Positions 8,722-17,063 of a DNA stretch of 64,000 nucleotides are shown here, piece after piece. Under the pieces are notes generated by a model. That model worked only from the letters and a program-made list of their open reading frames with translations. It was not told the DNA's origin and did not search any database. The position numbers and the translations under genes were made by a program. Source of the DNA: Bdellovibrio sp. 22V (GTDB lineage: Bacteria > Bdellovibrionota > Bdellovibrionia > Bdellovibrionales > Bdellovibrionaceae); assembly GCF_030169785.1 (NCBI RefSeq), contig NZ_CP125854.1:1798001-1862000 (forward strand), in the 5' to 3' direction. Positions within the stretch are counted from its first letter, which is position 1. Each line of letters starts with the position of its first letter.

Positions 8722-11391
8722 ATGCAACTTGCACGTTTGTTAGGGATAAGCCTCATTGTGTTCGGCTCTTTCGCTGCTCACGCACGACCTCAACATCAAG
8801 GTTTCAATCAGATGTTGGGAAAGTGTAGTGCGGCGGACGTCAGCATTGCGCCCTCTTCCGCGCAACTTTTGACCGAAGGACAAGGTGTAGTGAATTTGAC
8901 GGTCAGCCTGTCAAAAAAAGCCTGTATCGATCTTCCGATTTTTTACAATTATTTTTCCACTGGCACGGAAGGCACGCATTTTTCTACCGGCGGCACGAAG
9001 TCGATTACTATTCCTAAAGGACAGACGAGCGCGCAGATCAGTATTGATATTCTTCAGAATGGACTGACCGAAGATGAAAAAAATCTTTACGTCTATCTGA
9101 AGGGAACAAATCAGAAAAAGCAAAAAATTAAATTAGGATTCGAACCATATCGGGCTTTCATGATCGTTGATGATGAATCGACGTATGTGAATTTAAATTC
9201 CGTGGCCACTTCTGCCGGTCACATATGTCTTTTGAACTCAGATTCAAAAATTAGATGTTGGGGTGTAAACGCTTATGGGCAAGTCGGAAACGGAACCTTC
9301 ACGACTGTCAAAGTCCCCACGGCCGTTGATTCTGCAACGACATACAAAGAAATTAAAATGAGTGCGAACTCTACTTGCGGAATTACTCAAGCAGGTGTTT
9401 TGAAATGTTGGGGTCACAACTCTTATGGACAAATTGGAGACGGCACTACGATAAATCGATCGTCTCCTACGGTTATTAATTCCGGCACGAACTATGACGT
9501 TGTCGGTATGGGATACACGCACACTTGCGCGGTCACAACGGGTGGAGTCGCTAAATGCTGGGGCGCGAATAACAAAGGTCAATTGGGTGACGGAACTTTG
9601 ACAGCGTCATCGTCTCCTGTTCTTGTCAGCGGAGGTGCTTTATACAGTGATATCTCAGCAGGTGGAAGCAACGACGGTGGAGGCGGCCATACTTGCGCCA
9701 TCACGCAAGCGGGTCAGTTGCAATGTTGGGGACGGAATGATTTCGGTCAATTGGGAATCGGAAGTTTAACGAATCAGTCGAGCCCACAAAATGTTGATGC
9801 CGGTGTTACTTACTCATCGGTCGTTATTGGTTACAATACGTCGTGTGCTATTACAACATCGGGCGCATTGAAGTGTTGGGGCGGTAACGCCAAGGGGCAG
9901 GTCGGCGATGGGACAGTCATGACACGAACAGCACCCGTTCTTATTGATTCCGGCGTTTCCTACGCGAAGGTGTCCGTTGCTCAGGATCACGTCTGCGCGC
10001 TGACAACGGGAAATAAAGTGAAATGTTGGGGCGACAACACTTCATTTCAATTGGGAAGAGAAACTCAAATAAAAGTACCAACGGAAATCGATGCTTCTGA
10101 AAACTATAAAAGCCTTTCCGTGGGCGGAGGAAGTTACAATGCCTCGGTTCCGGTCTCGTGCGGTGTGACTGTTGGAAATTATCTTAAATGCTGGGGTGTA
10201 AACCCCAACGGGATCTTTAATAACAGTGTAGTAGGTGTAGAAACGGTGAGCGTGCGTGACGTTGATATCGGTGCCATCTATTCGAAAATTTCGATGGGCG
10301 GACGCAGCGGTTGCGGAATCTCGGCGGATCAGGATTTATTGTGCTGGGGTGCTAACAATAACTTTCAAATTGGCGATAGAACGGACTGGAACCGCTACAC
10401 TCCGGTTTTCGCGGATGCTGGAAATAAATATTCCTTTGTATCAGTCGCTGCCGGCACTGTGACGTCGTCGCAAACGCCGCACACGTGCGCAATCACAACA
10501 ACAGGTGTGTTGAAATGCTGGGGTGATAACTCCTATGGAAAGATCGGTGACGGTACGACCGTTGATAAGACCATGCCTAAAGTTATTGACCCAGGTGTAA
10601 CCTACACGAAAGTCGCCGTGGCTGCTTGGAATACTTGTGCTGTGACGACGGCCGGGGTGTTGAAGTGTTGGGGGCGTAACAACAACGGGCAATTAGGCAT
10701 TGGCACTACCGTGGATAGCTTAACGCCGAAAGTAGTCGACGCGGGAGTGACCTACAGTGAAGTTGCCATCTCAGAAGATTATGACAATGGTAAAGTGCAT
10801 GCTTGCGCCATAACGACTGCGGGAATTCTCAAATGCTGGGGGAGCAACGCTCACGCGGCATTAGGTGACGGGACAACGACAAACTCAACATTGCCGAAAG
10901 TGATCGACTCCGTAACTTATACAAAAATAGCGGTCGGTGCTGCCTTCTTAGGTGGTTACAGTTGTGGAATTACGACATCTAATGAGTTGAAGTGTTGGGG
11001 CTATAATGGCCAGAAGAATCTAGGTGACGGAACCACGACACAAAGAACTTCACCGATTGTAATAGATGCGGGAACACAGTTTAAAGAAGTATCTTTAAAA
11101 GGCTCGCACTCCTGTGCAATCACTCTTGCTGGGGTATTAAAATGCTGGGGATATAACTTTTATTCCATGGTAGGGGATGGAACGACGGTCTCTCCGAATG
11201 CTCCCATCGTTATCGATAGCGGAACAAGTTACTCAAGTATTTCCGTGGGCCACGCGGCATGGACACGAAGTGCCAGCTGCGGAATCACGACAGCCGGCGG
11301 ACTGCGCTGTTGGGGGATCGACTACTTCGGAGAGATGGGGCTTCCAGTAGGAACTCATCTTCCGTCTTATGTTCCCGGGGCGCGGAAGTAG
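8722..11391 (+). CDS. RCC1-repeat secreted protein with Calx-beta domain
   Basis: The ATG at 8722 follows a GAGGACG site and begins a signal peptide (QLARLLGISLIVFGSFAAHA). Residues about 30-145 resemble a Calx-beta domain (acidic ends, TEGTHFSTGG, ITIPKGQTSAQISIDI). The remainder contains 14 copies of a roughly 50-residue RCC1 unit with the signature CWG-x-N-x-x-G-Q-x-G-x-GT, each with a second conserved Cys (C-A/G-I/V-T). Fourteen units would make two seven-bladed propellers. The cysteine pair in every blade suggests disulfide-stabilised folding outside the cell. A role in binding to surfaces or to prey is an inference. It forms an operon with the tail-fibre-like gene. Confidence 0.85.
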   Translation: MQLARLLGISLIVFGSFAAHARPQHQGFNQMLGKCSAADVSIAPSSAQLLTEGQGVVNLTVSLSKKACIDLPIFYNYFSTGTEGTHFSTGGTKSITIPKGQTSAQISIDILQNGLTEDEKNLYVYLKGTNQKKQKIKLGFEPYRAFMIVDDESTYVNLNSVATSAGHICLLNSDSKIRCWGVNAYGQVGNGTFTTVKVPTAVDSATTYKEIKMSANSTCGITQAGVLKCWGHNSYGQIGDGTTINRSSPTVINSGTNYDVVGMGYTHTCAVTTGGVAKCWGANNKGQLGDGTLTASSSPVLVSGGALYSDISAGGSNDGGGGHTCAITQAGQLQCWGRNDFGQLGIGSLTNQSSPQNVDAGVTYSSVVIGYNTSCAITTSGALKCWGGNAKGQVGDGTVMTRTAPVLIDSGVSYAKVSVAQDHVCALTTGNKVKCWGDNTSFQLGRETQIKVPTEIDASENYKSLSVGGGSYNASVPVSCGVTVGNYLKCWGVNPNGIFNNSVVGVETVSVRDVDIGAIYSKISMGGRSGCGISADQDLLCWGANNNFQIGDRTDWNRYTPVFADAGNKYSFVSVAAGTVTSSQTPHTCAITTTGVLKCWGDNSYGKIGDGTTVDKTMPKVIDPGVTYTKVAVAAWNTCAVTTAGVLKCWGRNNNGQLGIGTTVDSLTPKVVDAGVTYSEVAISEDYDNGKVHACAITTAGILKCWGSNAHAALGDGTTTNSTLPKVIDSVTYTKIAVGAAFLGGYSCGITTSNELKCWGYNGQKNLGDGTTTQRTSPIVIDAGTQFKEVSLKGSHSCAITLAGVLKCWGYNFYSMVGDGTTVSPNAPIVIDSGTSYSSISVGHAAWTRSASCGITTAGGLRCWGIDYFGEMGLPVGTHLPSYVPGARK

Positions 11392-11397
11392 TTCCTT

Positions 11398-11661
11398 CTA
11401 GGAAATGTACTTCGTGATTTCTTTGATCTCGTCAAGATCGATATCTCTGTGATTTCCATCCAGGCAGTGTTCGATATGATCGTGAATGTAAACACTCTTT
11501 GCCGCAGCAAGAGCTTTCACGACAGCGTGAAGCTGCCTGGCCACGTCCACACATTCTCGCTCGTCTTCAATCATAGCAATAACGGTTTCAAGATGCCCTT
11601 TGGCTCTTTTTAAGCGTTTCGAGACATCTTCATGACTTGCGTGTTGCTTTTTGTGTGACAT
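11398..11661 (-). CDS. CsoR/RcnR/FrmR-family metal-sensing repressor
   Basis: This 87-residue all-helical protein matches the DUF156 family of metal- or formaldehyde-responsive repressors: RLKRAKGHLETVIAMIEDERECVDVARQL followed by a second helix with HDHIEHC. Cys37, His62 and Cys66 fall at the classic C-H-C ligand positions used by CsoR-type copper sensors. His3 is also present, as in RcnR nickel/cobalt sensors, so the metal cannot be fixed from sequence. The gene is divergent from the ferroportin gene with only 50 bp between them, and that gap holds a G/C-tract palindrome of the type these repressors bind. It most likely controls itself and ferroportin. Confidence 0.88.
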   Translation of the reverse strand: MSHKKQHASHEDVSKRLKRAKGHLETVIAMIEDERECVDVARQLHAVVKALAAAKSVYIHDHIEHCLDGNHRDIDLDEIKEITKYIS

Positions 11662-11670
11662 GTTGGTAAG

Positions 11671-11690
11671 TATCCCCTCCCGGGGGATGG
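11671..11690. promoter_or_regulatory. Candidate operator for the CsoR/RcnR-type repressor
   Basis: ATCCCC (11672-11677) and GGGGAT (11683-11688) form a perfect inverted repeat with a C/G-rich centre. Known RcnR and CsoR sites are G/C tracts flanked by A/T half sites of this sort. It lies between the two divergent start codons. Confidence 0.6.
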
Positions 11691-11711
11691 GATGTCAATA
11701 GGGATGGAAAA

Positions 11712-13007
11712 ATGTTAAAGATTGAAACACAGCTGCTGGTTGGAAGGCTTTTGACGAGATCTGGAGACCAAGCTTGGGACTTTGTGATTCCCTTTGCTTT
11801 GCTTCATGTGTTTCCAGGAAAGCTGCAGATCGCAGCGTTCTATTATCTTCTCATAAAAATCGGTTCCTTTTTATTAACTCCCTGGGTGGGGAAGTGGATT
11901 GATTCCAATCAACGCAACCGCGTCGTAAAAAACGGCATCTGGATTCAGTTCTTCGCTGTTCTGGGGGGTGTCTTCTGTTTTTACTTCTTGGACGGAGCGG
12001 TTCATCGCCAATGGGCGTACTTTGAAGGAAACGGAGTGATTGTTTTTCTTTTTGCCCTGCTTGCGATTTTTGGCATCTTTGCTTCGTTAGGCTCGCTGAT
12101 CACGGATATCTCTGTGGGGAACGATCTGGCGCCCGCGTTGGTTTCTTCCGACAAATTGACAGAGTTCAATAGTTGGTTGCGACGGATTGATTTAGGGACG
12201 GAGGTTGCGGCTCCGATTGTCGCGGGGATTTTGTTCGCTTTAGATTCCGTGCATGTTCATCTCTTGGGTTTGTGGCTTGTAGCGCTTTGGAATCTTATTT
12301 CTTTTGTGCCCGAGTACATCCTTCTTCTAAATGTCATCAAAGTTTCAGGACTGCAGAGCAAAGAGATTGAGGCCCCTAAAACTTGGAAAGAGCTCTTTCA
12401 TTTCAATATCAAAGAGTCGGTTGCGAATCCCATTTTTTGGCTGATCTTCAGTTATGCGCTGTTGTGGCTATCCGTTTTAAGTCCGCATGGGGTTTTGCTC
12501 GCGGGATATTTGCAAGACGAGATGGCCTTGCCCGAGGCGCAAATAGGATTATTCAGAGGACTTGGTGCCGTCTTCGGTCTTATTTCAACGGTGACCTTTC
12601 CCTATTTTGTTCACAGATGGGGTTTGATCGGAAGCTCGAAGCTGCATTTAGGATTTCAAGGCGTGATGCTTGTGATGGGGATTGTCGCCTTCGCAGTGGG
12701 ATCAACAACGGGCATCTATATTTTTCTTGTTTGTATTCTGTTTTCGCGCATTGGTCTTTATGGGTTTTCAAACGGCGAGTTTGAATTAAGGCAGCGTCTT
12801 ATTCCCGAAAGAAAACGGGGAGAGTTGAATTCACTCAGCTATCTTACGACAACGATGGCCACTCTTGTGTTATTCGGCGCGGGCAGTCTTTTGCCCGGCA
12901 CTCAGGATTTTAAATATTTAGTGTATGGCTCGCTCGCGGCCGTTCTTATCGCAAATGTCGTTTTCCTAAGATGGGCTGACAAGAATAAGGCCGCCGCTCG
13001 CGATTAG
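11712..13007 (+). CDS. Bacterial ferroportin homologue (MFS metal exporter)
   Basis: This 431-residue protein is very close, over its whole length, to what I recall of BbFPN from Bdellovibrio bacteriovorus, the bacterial ferroportin of known structure. It has about 12 membrane helices. The first helix carries LLTRSGDQAWDFV, whose Asp19 aligns with the helix-1 metal ligand Asp24 of BbFPN. Other matching segments are LTEFNSWLRRIDLGTEV, SVLSPHGVLLAGYLQDEM and FSNGEFELRQRLIPE. The predicted role is export of Fe2+ or related divalent metals across the inner membrane. A divergent metal-sensing repressor and a palindromic operator lie directly upstream, suggesting metal-induced expression. Its stop overlaps the convergent gene by four bases. 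Confidence 0.92.
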   Translation: MLKIETQLLVGRLLTRSGDQAWDFVIPFALLHVFPGKLQIAAFYYLLIKIGSFLLTPWVGKWIDSNQRNRVVKNGIWIQFFAVLGGVFCFYFLDGAVHRQWAYFEGNGVIVFLFALLAIFGIFASLGSLITDISVGNDLAPALVSSDKLTEFNSWLRRIDLGTEVAAPIVAGILFALDSVHVHLLGLWLVALWNLISFVPEYILLLNVIKVSGLQSKEIEAPKTWKELFHFNIKESVANPIFWLIFSYALLWLSVLSPHGVLLAGYLQDEMALPEAQIGLFRGLGAVFGLISTVTFPYFVHRWGLIGSSKLHLGFQGVMLVMGIVAFAVGSTTGIYIFLVCILFSRIGLYGFSNGEFELRQRLIPERKRGELNSLSYLTTTMATLVLFGAGSLLPGTQDFKYLVYGSLAAVLIANVVFLRWADKNKAAARD

Positions 13008-13387
13008 TCGCGAGCAGTGCAGGTCAAAGTATTATAGCGGGGTTTTAAGCCGTCAAACGCAGGATCGAATTCAATCGTGAAAGGCTTGCGTGGAGTCCGA
13101 GTTAAAATGCTCTTGGGCAATTTGAACTTAATCAAATAGTCTTCGTTGCTCGTGACGAAAACCAAATCGCCTTTTCGGGATTCAACGGTATCAAGAAACA
13201 ATTCGTAAGTTTCGAGGCCTTTCGTGACATAGCCTTCTTTGTCTTCTAGATGCATGAGCGCATTTTGCGCGCGCTCATCGATTTCAATCACAGCGTGAGT
13301 GCGATAGTTTTTACATTCGAGAGTCAATTTCGCGTGACTGAGATTTGCGCTCAGTACAATTGCGGCAAAAACGTACAGTGATTTCAT
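13004..13387 (-). CDS. Small secreted protein of unknown function
   Basis: This 127-residue protein has a signal peptide (MKSLYVFAAIVLSANLSHA). The mature part looks like a small beta-barrel or beta-sandwich of about 108 residues with two cysteines, CKNYRTHAVIEID near the start and TLTCTARD at the very end, likely joined by a disulfide. I do not recognise a family. An AGGAGA ribosome site precedes the ATG. It converges on, and overlaps by four bases, the ferroportin gene. Confidence 0.75.
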   Translation of the reverse strand: MKSLYVFAAIVLSANLSHAKLTLECKNYRTHAVIEIDERAQNALMHLEDKEGYVTKGLETYELFLDTVESRKGDLVFVTSNEDYLIKFKLPKSILTRTPRKPFTIEFDPAFDGLKPRYNTLTCTARD

Positions 13388-13739
13388 AAAGTCTCCTATT
13401 TGGAGTCAGGGGTCATGCGATGTTTATGCCACGTTCTTTGATCCCGTTAGATTCGTTATGAAGGCAAAAAAAGTGTTTAAGGGTTTAGCAGCTTTGTAAG
13501 ACATTCCTTAGGGTTCAGAAGCCAAGCGTTGCGGCCCTGACTCTTGCGGTGGTCTTTCGATGCGCTCACTTTCAAGGATTTGACCTTACGGTTGTTTCGT
13601 AAATCTGTGCGAACAGAATCTTGCGTTTTTCAGCGGACTTTGCGTGAAAATAACAAAACAGGCACGGGGGCCTCTTGCCCCGTGCCTGTTTTCGCAATAC
13701 ATCTCCCGGTCATAAAATATTTTTCAAGTGAGGTTCAAG
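13388..13739. other. 350-bp intergenic region without a gene
   Basis: The left part has no coding signal. A 13-codon frame at 13458-13499 (MKAKKVFKGLAAL then stop) looks like the beginning of a signal peptide and could be the relic of a lost secreted protein. The right part holds the large hairpin at 13655-13692. I see no convincing promoter. Confidence 0.5.
13655..13692. repeat. Large intergenic palindrome (15-bp arms)
   Basis: AAAACAGGCACGGGG and CCCCGTGCCTGTTTT are perfect complements around an 8-base loop. A-rich and T-rich ends would allow it to act as a terminator in both directions, but no gene ends close by on the plus strand. It resembles the palindromes at 23737 and 43377 in form. 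Confidence 0.7.
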
Positions 13740-14342
13740 ATGAGAAGACGGTTTTTGGCGACACTAATGCTTGTGTTCCCATTATGCTCTTCAGTTTCTT
13801 TCGCGGAACTGCGTGCGTTGACGGATAATGAAATGAAACAGGTCGAAGGACGAATTATCTCGCCGGCATTGAACGAGCGTCAGGCCATCGTTCTTATGGA
13901 GCTTATCGCCAATAATCGCAACACGACAGAGTTGCTCACGGACAAAATAAATGAGCGCTTGCAGATCATGCACCTTGAACTTGTTGCGGAAGAAACCATT
14001 CGCAGAGAGATTCAACGTATGAACAGCGTTGCGATGTCAGATGCTCGCTTGGCGCAAAGTTTGGATATGCTCAACCGTATGTTTATCAACAGACGTCTTT
14101 ACGAAGAAGCGCAACTTCGGGATGCGCAAAGAAGAGCCATCATGCAGGGATTTATCAATGCGGTGATGCATTCAAACTTCAAAAATAATCCGTCCTATGC
14201 GGGCGCTGTTCTTCTGCTTGAGCACCTAAATCCTTATAGCATCTTGGCGAAATATCCGAATCTTTTGCCGGGACCCAACGGAGAAGTGATCAGCAAGTAC
14301 GGACCCAACAGTCCTAGTCTCGATATTCACTTCTCGCGCTAA
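13740..14342 (+). CDS. Secreted protein with LTDNE-VxG motif
   Basis: I chose the ATG at 13740, preceded by a GAGG site, over a GTG 12 bases upstream. The 200-residue product has a signal peptide (about 1-22) directly followed by LTDNEMKQVEG at residues 27-37. The protein at 23182-23655 has LSDNELASVTG at the same place, so the two share a processing, sorting or folding element. The rest is helical and charged, with little to identify it. No function can be assigned. The stop is seven bases from the convergent metalloprotease gene. Confidence 0.75.
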   Translation: MRRRFLATLMLVFPLCSSVSFAELRALTDNEMKQVEGRIISPALNERQAIVLMELIANNRNTTELLTDKINERLQIMHLELVAEETIRREIQRMNSVAMSDARLAQSLDMLNRMFINRRLYEEAQLRDAQRRAIMQGFINAVMHSNFKNNPSYAGAVLLLEHLNPYSILAKYPNLLPGPNGEVISKYGPNSPSLDIHFSR

Positions 14343-14348
14343 AAAGAA

Positions 14349-15521
14349 TTAGTACACAAGTGGATGTCTTTTGAGAACTTCCGCTTGTGCCGGTGTCAGA
14401 TGAAAGTTGGCGTGACCGACGCTAGGGTACATCATGTTCTTGACGTCACAAGCGCTATTGAGCGGATCGCGCACTCCCATAGGGACATTGAAGGCCGGCG
14501 CTTCACAGACGTGATACAAGCCGAGGTAGTGCGCGATTTCATGAGCTGTCGTTAACGCGTAGTCGGGGATGGACAAGACCGAGTCCATGGCAGTGTAATC
14601 CATTTTATTCGGGTGATTTAACTCAGCTCGGGTCATCATCGTCTTCATTCGGATCATCACACCCGTCGAGTAGGGCGCTAAATAAGGGCCTGCCAATTGA
14701 TAGGCCACCGCAACGGTGCCTCGGCCGATCCAGTCGAAATTTGTTTTCGCAAAATAGATATTTACCGCGTCGTTTTTAGAGTGCTTCAACATATGTTGTA
14801 AGCCACCGGCCATATCCGTAAATACGGTGTCAGGCGTATCTTCCCTTGAAAGGACTTCCACCTCGATGTTGACGAGGGCGAAAATATCTTTAAGCACCTT
14901 CATGAAAAGTTTAAAGTCTTTGTTCTTCGCCGCGGAAGAAGCAGTCCACAAGCTCTTGCCCGGGAAATACAAGCGCAGAGGAAGGGTTGCCTTTTTTCCC
15001 GTGTTCGTATTTTTCTTAATGATAATTTGCACCAAGCCTTTAAGTTTTTTGCATTCGTCGTGTGGTGCCGAGCACGTGAATTTCAACCGCCATTTGCCGG
15101 GGATCAGACGTGTATCAAGGTTATTGCCCACCAAAGCCGTCGCCATTCCGGTAATTGAGGAGGGCGCAGAGGGATTTTCCCATTCCAGATAAGGGACTTC
15201 ATTTTTTAAAGACTCGTTGATGTAGTTAAACTGACGGACTCGCTTTCCCATAACAAAATGACCGTTGGGATCAGACAGGGATTCAAAATCGATATCCGCA
15301 TAATCACTGTCAGCCGTGTATTGCACCAGAAAGCTTTTTATATTTGCCGGCACATCAAAAACGATTTCGTCGCTTTTACCCGCACTGTTGAAATCGACTT
15401 CTTTAAAGCTCAAAACCTGGATATCGCTTCTTTCAGTCAACGCTTTTCCCGAGCTTGAAAGGGGAGAGAACAACAATGACATTGCTGAAATGAAAATAAG
15501 GCATAATGGTCTTTTGTGCAT
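14349..15521 (-). CDS. Secreted matrixin-like metalloprotease
   Basis: This 390-residue protein has a signal peptide (about 1-26). Residues 327-337 read HEIAHYLGLYH, the complete HExxHxxGxxH zinc site of metzincins, and NMMYPS about 36 residues on gives the Met-turn. It is therefore predicted to be an active zinc endopeptidase of the matrixin/metzincin type. The first 170 residues form a beta-rich domain (DVPANIKSFLVQYTADSDYADI) resembling a pre-peptidase or carbohydrate-binding fold. Two cysteines lie just after the zinc site (HVCE, SACD). A likely role is digestion of prey proteins, an inference from lifestyle. A GGGAG ribosome site precedes the ATG. Confidence 0.85.
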   Translation of the reverse strand: MHKRPLCLIFISAMSLLFSPLSSSGKALTERSDIQVLSFKEVDFNSAGKSDEIVFDVPANIKSFLVQYTADSDYADIDFESLSDPNGHFVMGKRVRQFNYINESLKNEVPYLEWENPSAPSSITGMATALVGNNLDTRLIPGKWRLKFTCSAPHDECKKLKGLVQIIIKKNTNTGKKATLPLRLYFPGKSLWTASSAAKNKDFKLFMKVLKDIFALVNIEVEVLSREDTPDTVFTDMAGGLQHMLKHSKNDAVNIYFAKTNFDWIGRGTVAVAYQLAGPYLAPYSTGVMIRMKTMMTRAELNHPNKMDYTAMDSVLSIPDYALTTAHEIAHYLGLYHVCEAPAFNVPMGVRDPLNSACDVKNMMYPSVGHANFHLTPAQAEVLKRHPLVY

Positions 15522-15691
15522 CGCCGGCTCCCACTGTTTCGGAGGGGGAATCCTCGAAACGTGTCTAAGTATTTTGCAAAGTGACTTCCGATGTTACAGA
15601 CGCCTGTTCGATCGAACATGGCTCGGTATTCATTCAGAAATCACGGATTCATTATGGGATTTTGCAATAAGGATACTAGCGAAGCGGGACC

Positions 15692-15707
15692 GGCGGAGAG
15701 TTCCGCC
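15692..15707 (-). terminator. Possible hairpin after the gene at 15713
   Basis: GGCGGA and TCCGCC pair around GAGT just beyond the stop codon of the minus-strand gene. No T run follows, so termination is uncertain. Confidence 0.3.
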
Positions 15708-15712
15708 CTCCC

Positions 15713-16921
15713 TTACAGCACCATCTGCCGTTGTTCCAGCATCTGGAGACCCTTCATAATCATCTTCATTTGATCGCTGAAGACCGTAGAAGGGGATTCA
15801 CTCAGGGTTTGAGTTTTACACGAGGCCAGGCCGAAAGCGGACTTGAGATTGCTGCATTTGACAACCGTCTGACAACGGATGTTGTTGCAAGCAATCGCTT
15901 CACCGTTAAAAAAATTAAGCGTGGGATTTGTTTGAAAGGCTCCGCTGTCAATGGCCCGCGAGCAGGCTTCGCGACGCTGGCTGCTTTTATCGTTAGGACA
16001 CATCCAGTCTTTAACAACCGTAAGAAACTCTTTTCGCGAGGACTGCATTGAGAGGGGTGTGACCGACGGAAATAATAAAGTGTAGTGAATGAGGGCCGCA
16101 GGAATTTTATCAGTATTTGTTGAAAAGACTTTATAGAAACCCAAGCCTCTTCCGAATTTCCCCACGGCTCCACGATAAAGCGTATTGGAAGGTTTCATGC
16201 GCAGACATTCAAGCTTTGAGCACTTGATTCGCTCACGCACGATACTGGTGGTAGAACCAATGCGTGAAAGGTTCTCAGGAAAAAATCCTTCGTCGTGAAA
16301 GTACCATTTCCCATCTGACATCATTTCTTGAAAGTCGTCAGAGGTGAAACTTCCAAACGCCGGGCGATTCCATATTTTTGCCGCAGCCGGGGCCATGACC
16401 CAAGCAGAATTGCAGGAATGGAAAACGGCTATGGCATTCGGAGCAAGGAACTGCTTGAGCTTTGTAAATTCTGCGTCTTCGGGAGCAAGGCGTGAAGAGC
16501 CCTCGAGCTGCATGCCGACACGAGGGTTTGAGTGAGCAAAGAATTGCAAAGAAGAGATAGAGACTTGATAACGGTTTAACAAAGCCAAAAGATTTTCTTT
16601 ATTGAGTTTTTCTTTATCAGCCTTGCGCAGATGCAATCCAGCTTCGGTCAGAAAGGCGCTTTCGTGATAAACGGAATCGTCTACGGCGCTGATAATGAGT
16701 CTTTGTCTTTGCGGGAAACGGTCTCGGGAAACTTTCGCTCCTAAGATCGCAGCTTTAATAAAAAGATCCCCAAGGTCGCCGCCTTCTCCCGCGACAAATA
16801 CATCGGTTGGAATTCCGGCCTGCAATTGTGCGGGCTCGTTCGCCACCAAAAAAGCGTGACTGGATTCCGTGATCGTGACACCTGTCACGAGTAACGCAGA
16901 CAAAAACATTTTTAAGTTCAT
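15713..16921 (-). CDS. Secreted protein, possibly clan-CD cysteine peptidase-like
   Basis: This 402-residue protein has a signal peptide (about 1-23). After strands VFVAGEGGDL and RLIISAVDDS there is SISSLQFFAHSNPRVG (His130) and, 40 residues later, AIAVFHSCNSAW (Cys170). A hydrophobic strand ending in His-Gly-type turns, followed by a strand ending in Cys, is the arrangement of caspase, gingipain and C80 peptidases (clan CD). The match is topological and by motif only; a protein of another alpha/beta fold is quite possible. The C-terminal third has several cysteine pairs (CSKLEC, CPNDKSSQRREAC, CNNIRC). An AGGAAATAG ribosome site precedes the ATG. The target is unknown. Confidence 0.6.
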   Translation of the reverse strand: MNLKMFLSALLVTGVTITESSHAFLVANEPAQLQAGIPTDVFVAGEGGDLGDLFIKAAILGAKVSRDRFPQRQRLIISAVDDSVYHESAFLTEAGLHLRKADKEKLNKENLLALLNRYQVSISSLQFFAHSNPRVGMQLEGSSRLAPEDAEFTKLKQFLAPNAIAVFHSCNSAWVMAPAAAKIWNRPAFGSFTSDDFQEMMSDGKWYFHDEGFFPENLSRIGSTTSIVRERIKCSKLECLRMKPSNTLYRGAVGKFGRGLGFYKVFSTNTDKIPAALIHYTLLFPSVTPLSMQSSRKEFLTVVKDWMCPNDKSSQRREACSRAIDSGAFQTNPTLNFFNGEAIACNNIRCQTVVKCSNLKSAFGLASCKTQTLSESPSTVFSDQMKMIMKGLQMLEQRQMVL

Positions 16922-17063
16922 AATCTATTTCCTGTTTGTCGAGTGCATATACAGAAATAAGGAAAACTCGGAAAGAAGCCTTTCGAGGTTTGTAAAAATT
17001 CACTGCGGTTGTAGGGAATAAAGGTGATGCGGTTATTCGATGAAAGAAATCGAACAGATGATT

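Noticed and set aside
7068-11391. Prophage tail genes
   Set aside because: The tail-fibre-like protein has a signal peptide and no phage capsid, integrase or lysis genes lie nearby.
13544-13828. Plus-strand frame of 94 codons ahead of the gene at 13740
   Set aside because: It runs through the large hairpin, has no ribosome site or signal peptide and overlaps the real gene in another frame.
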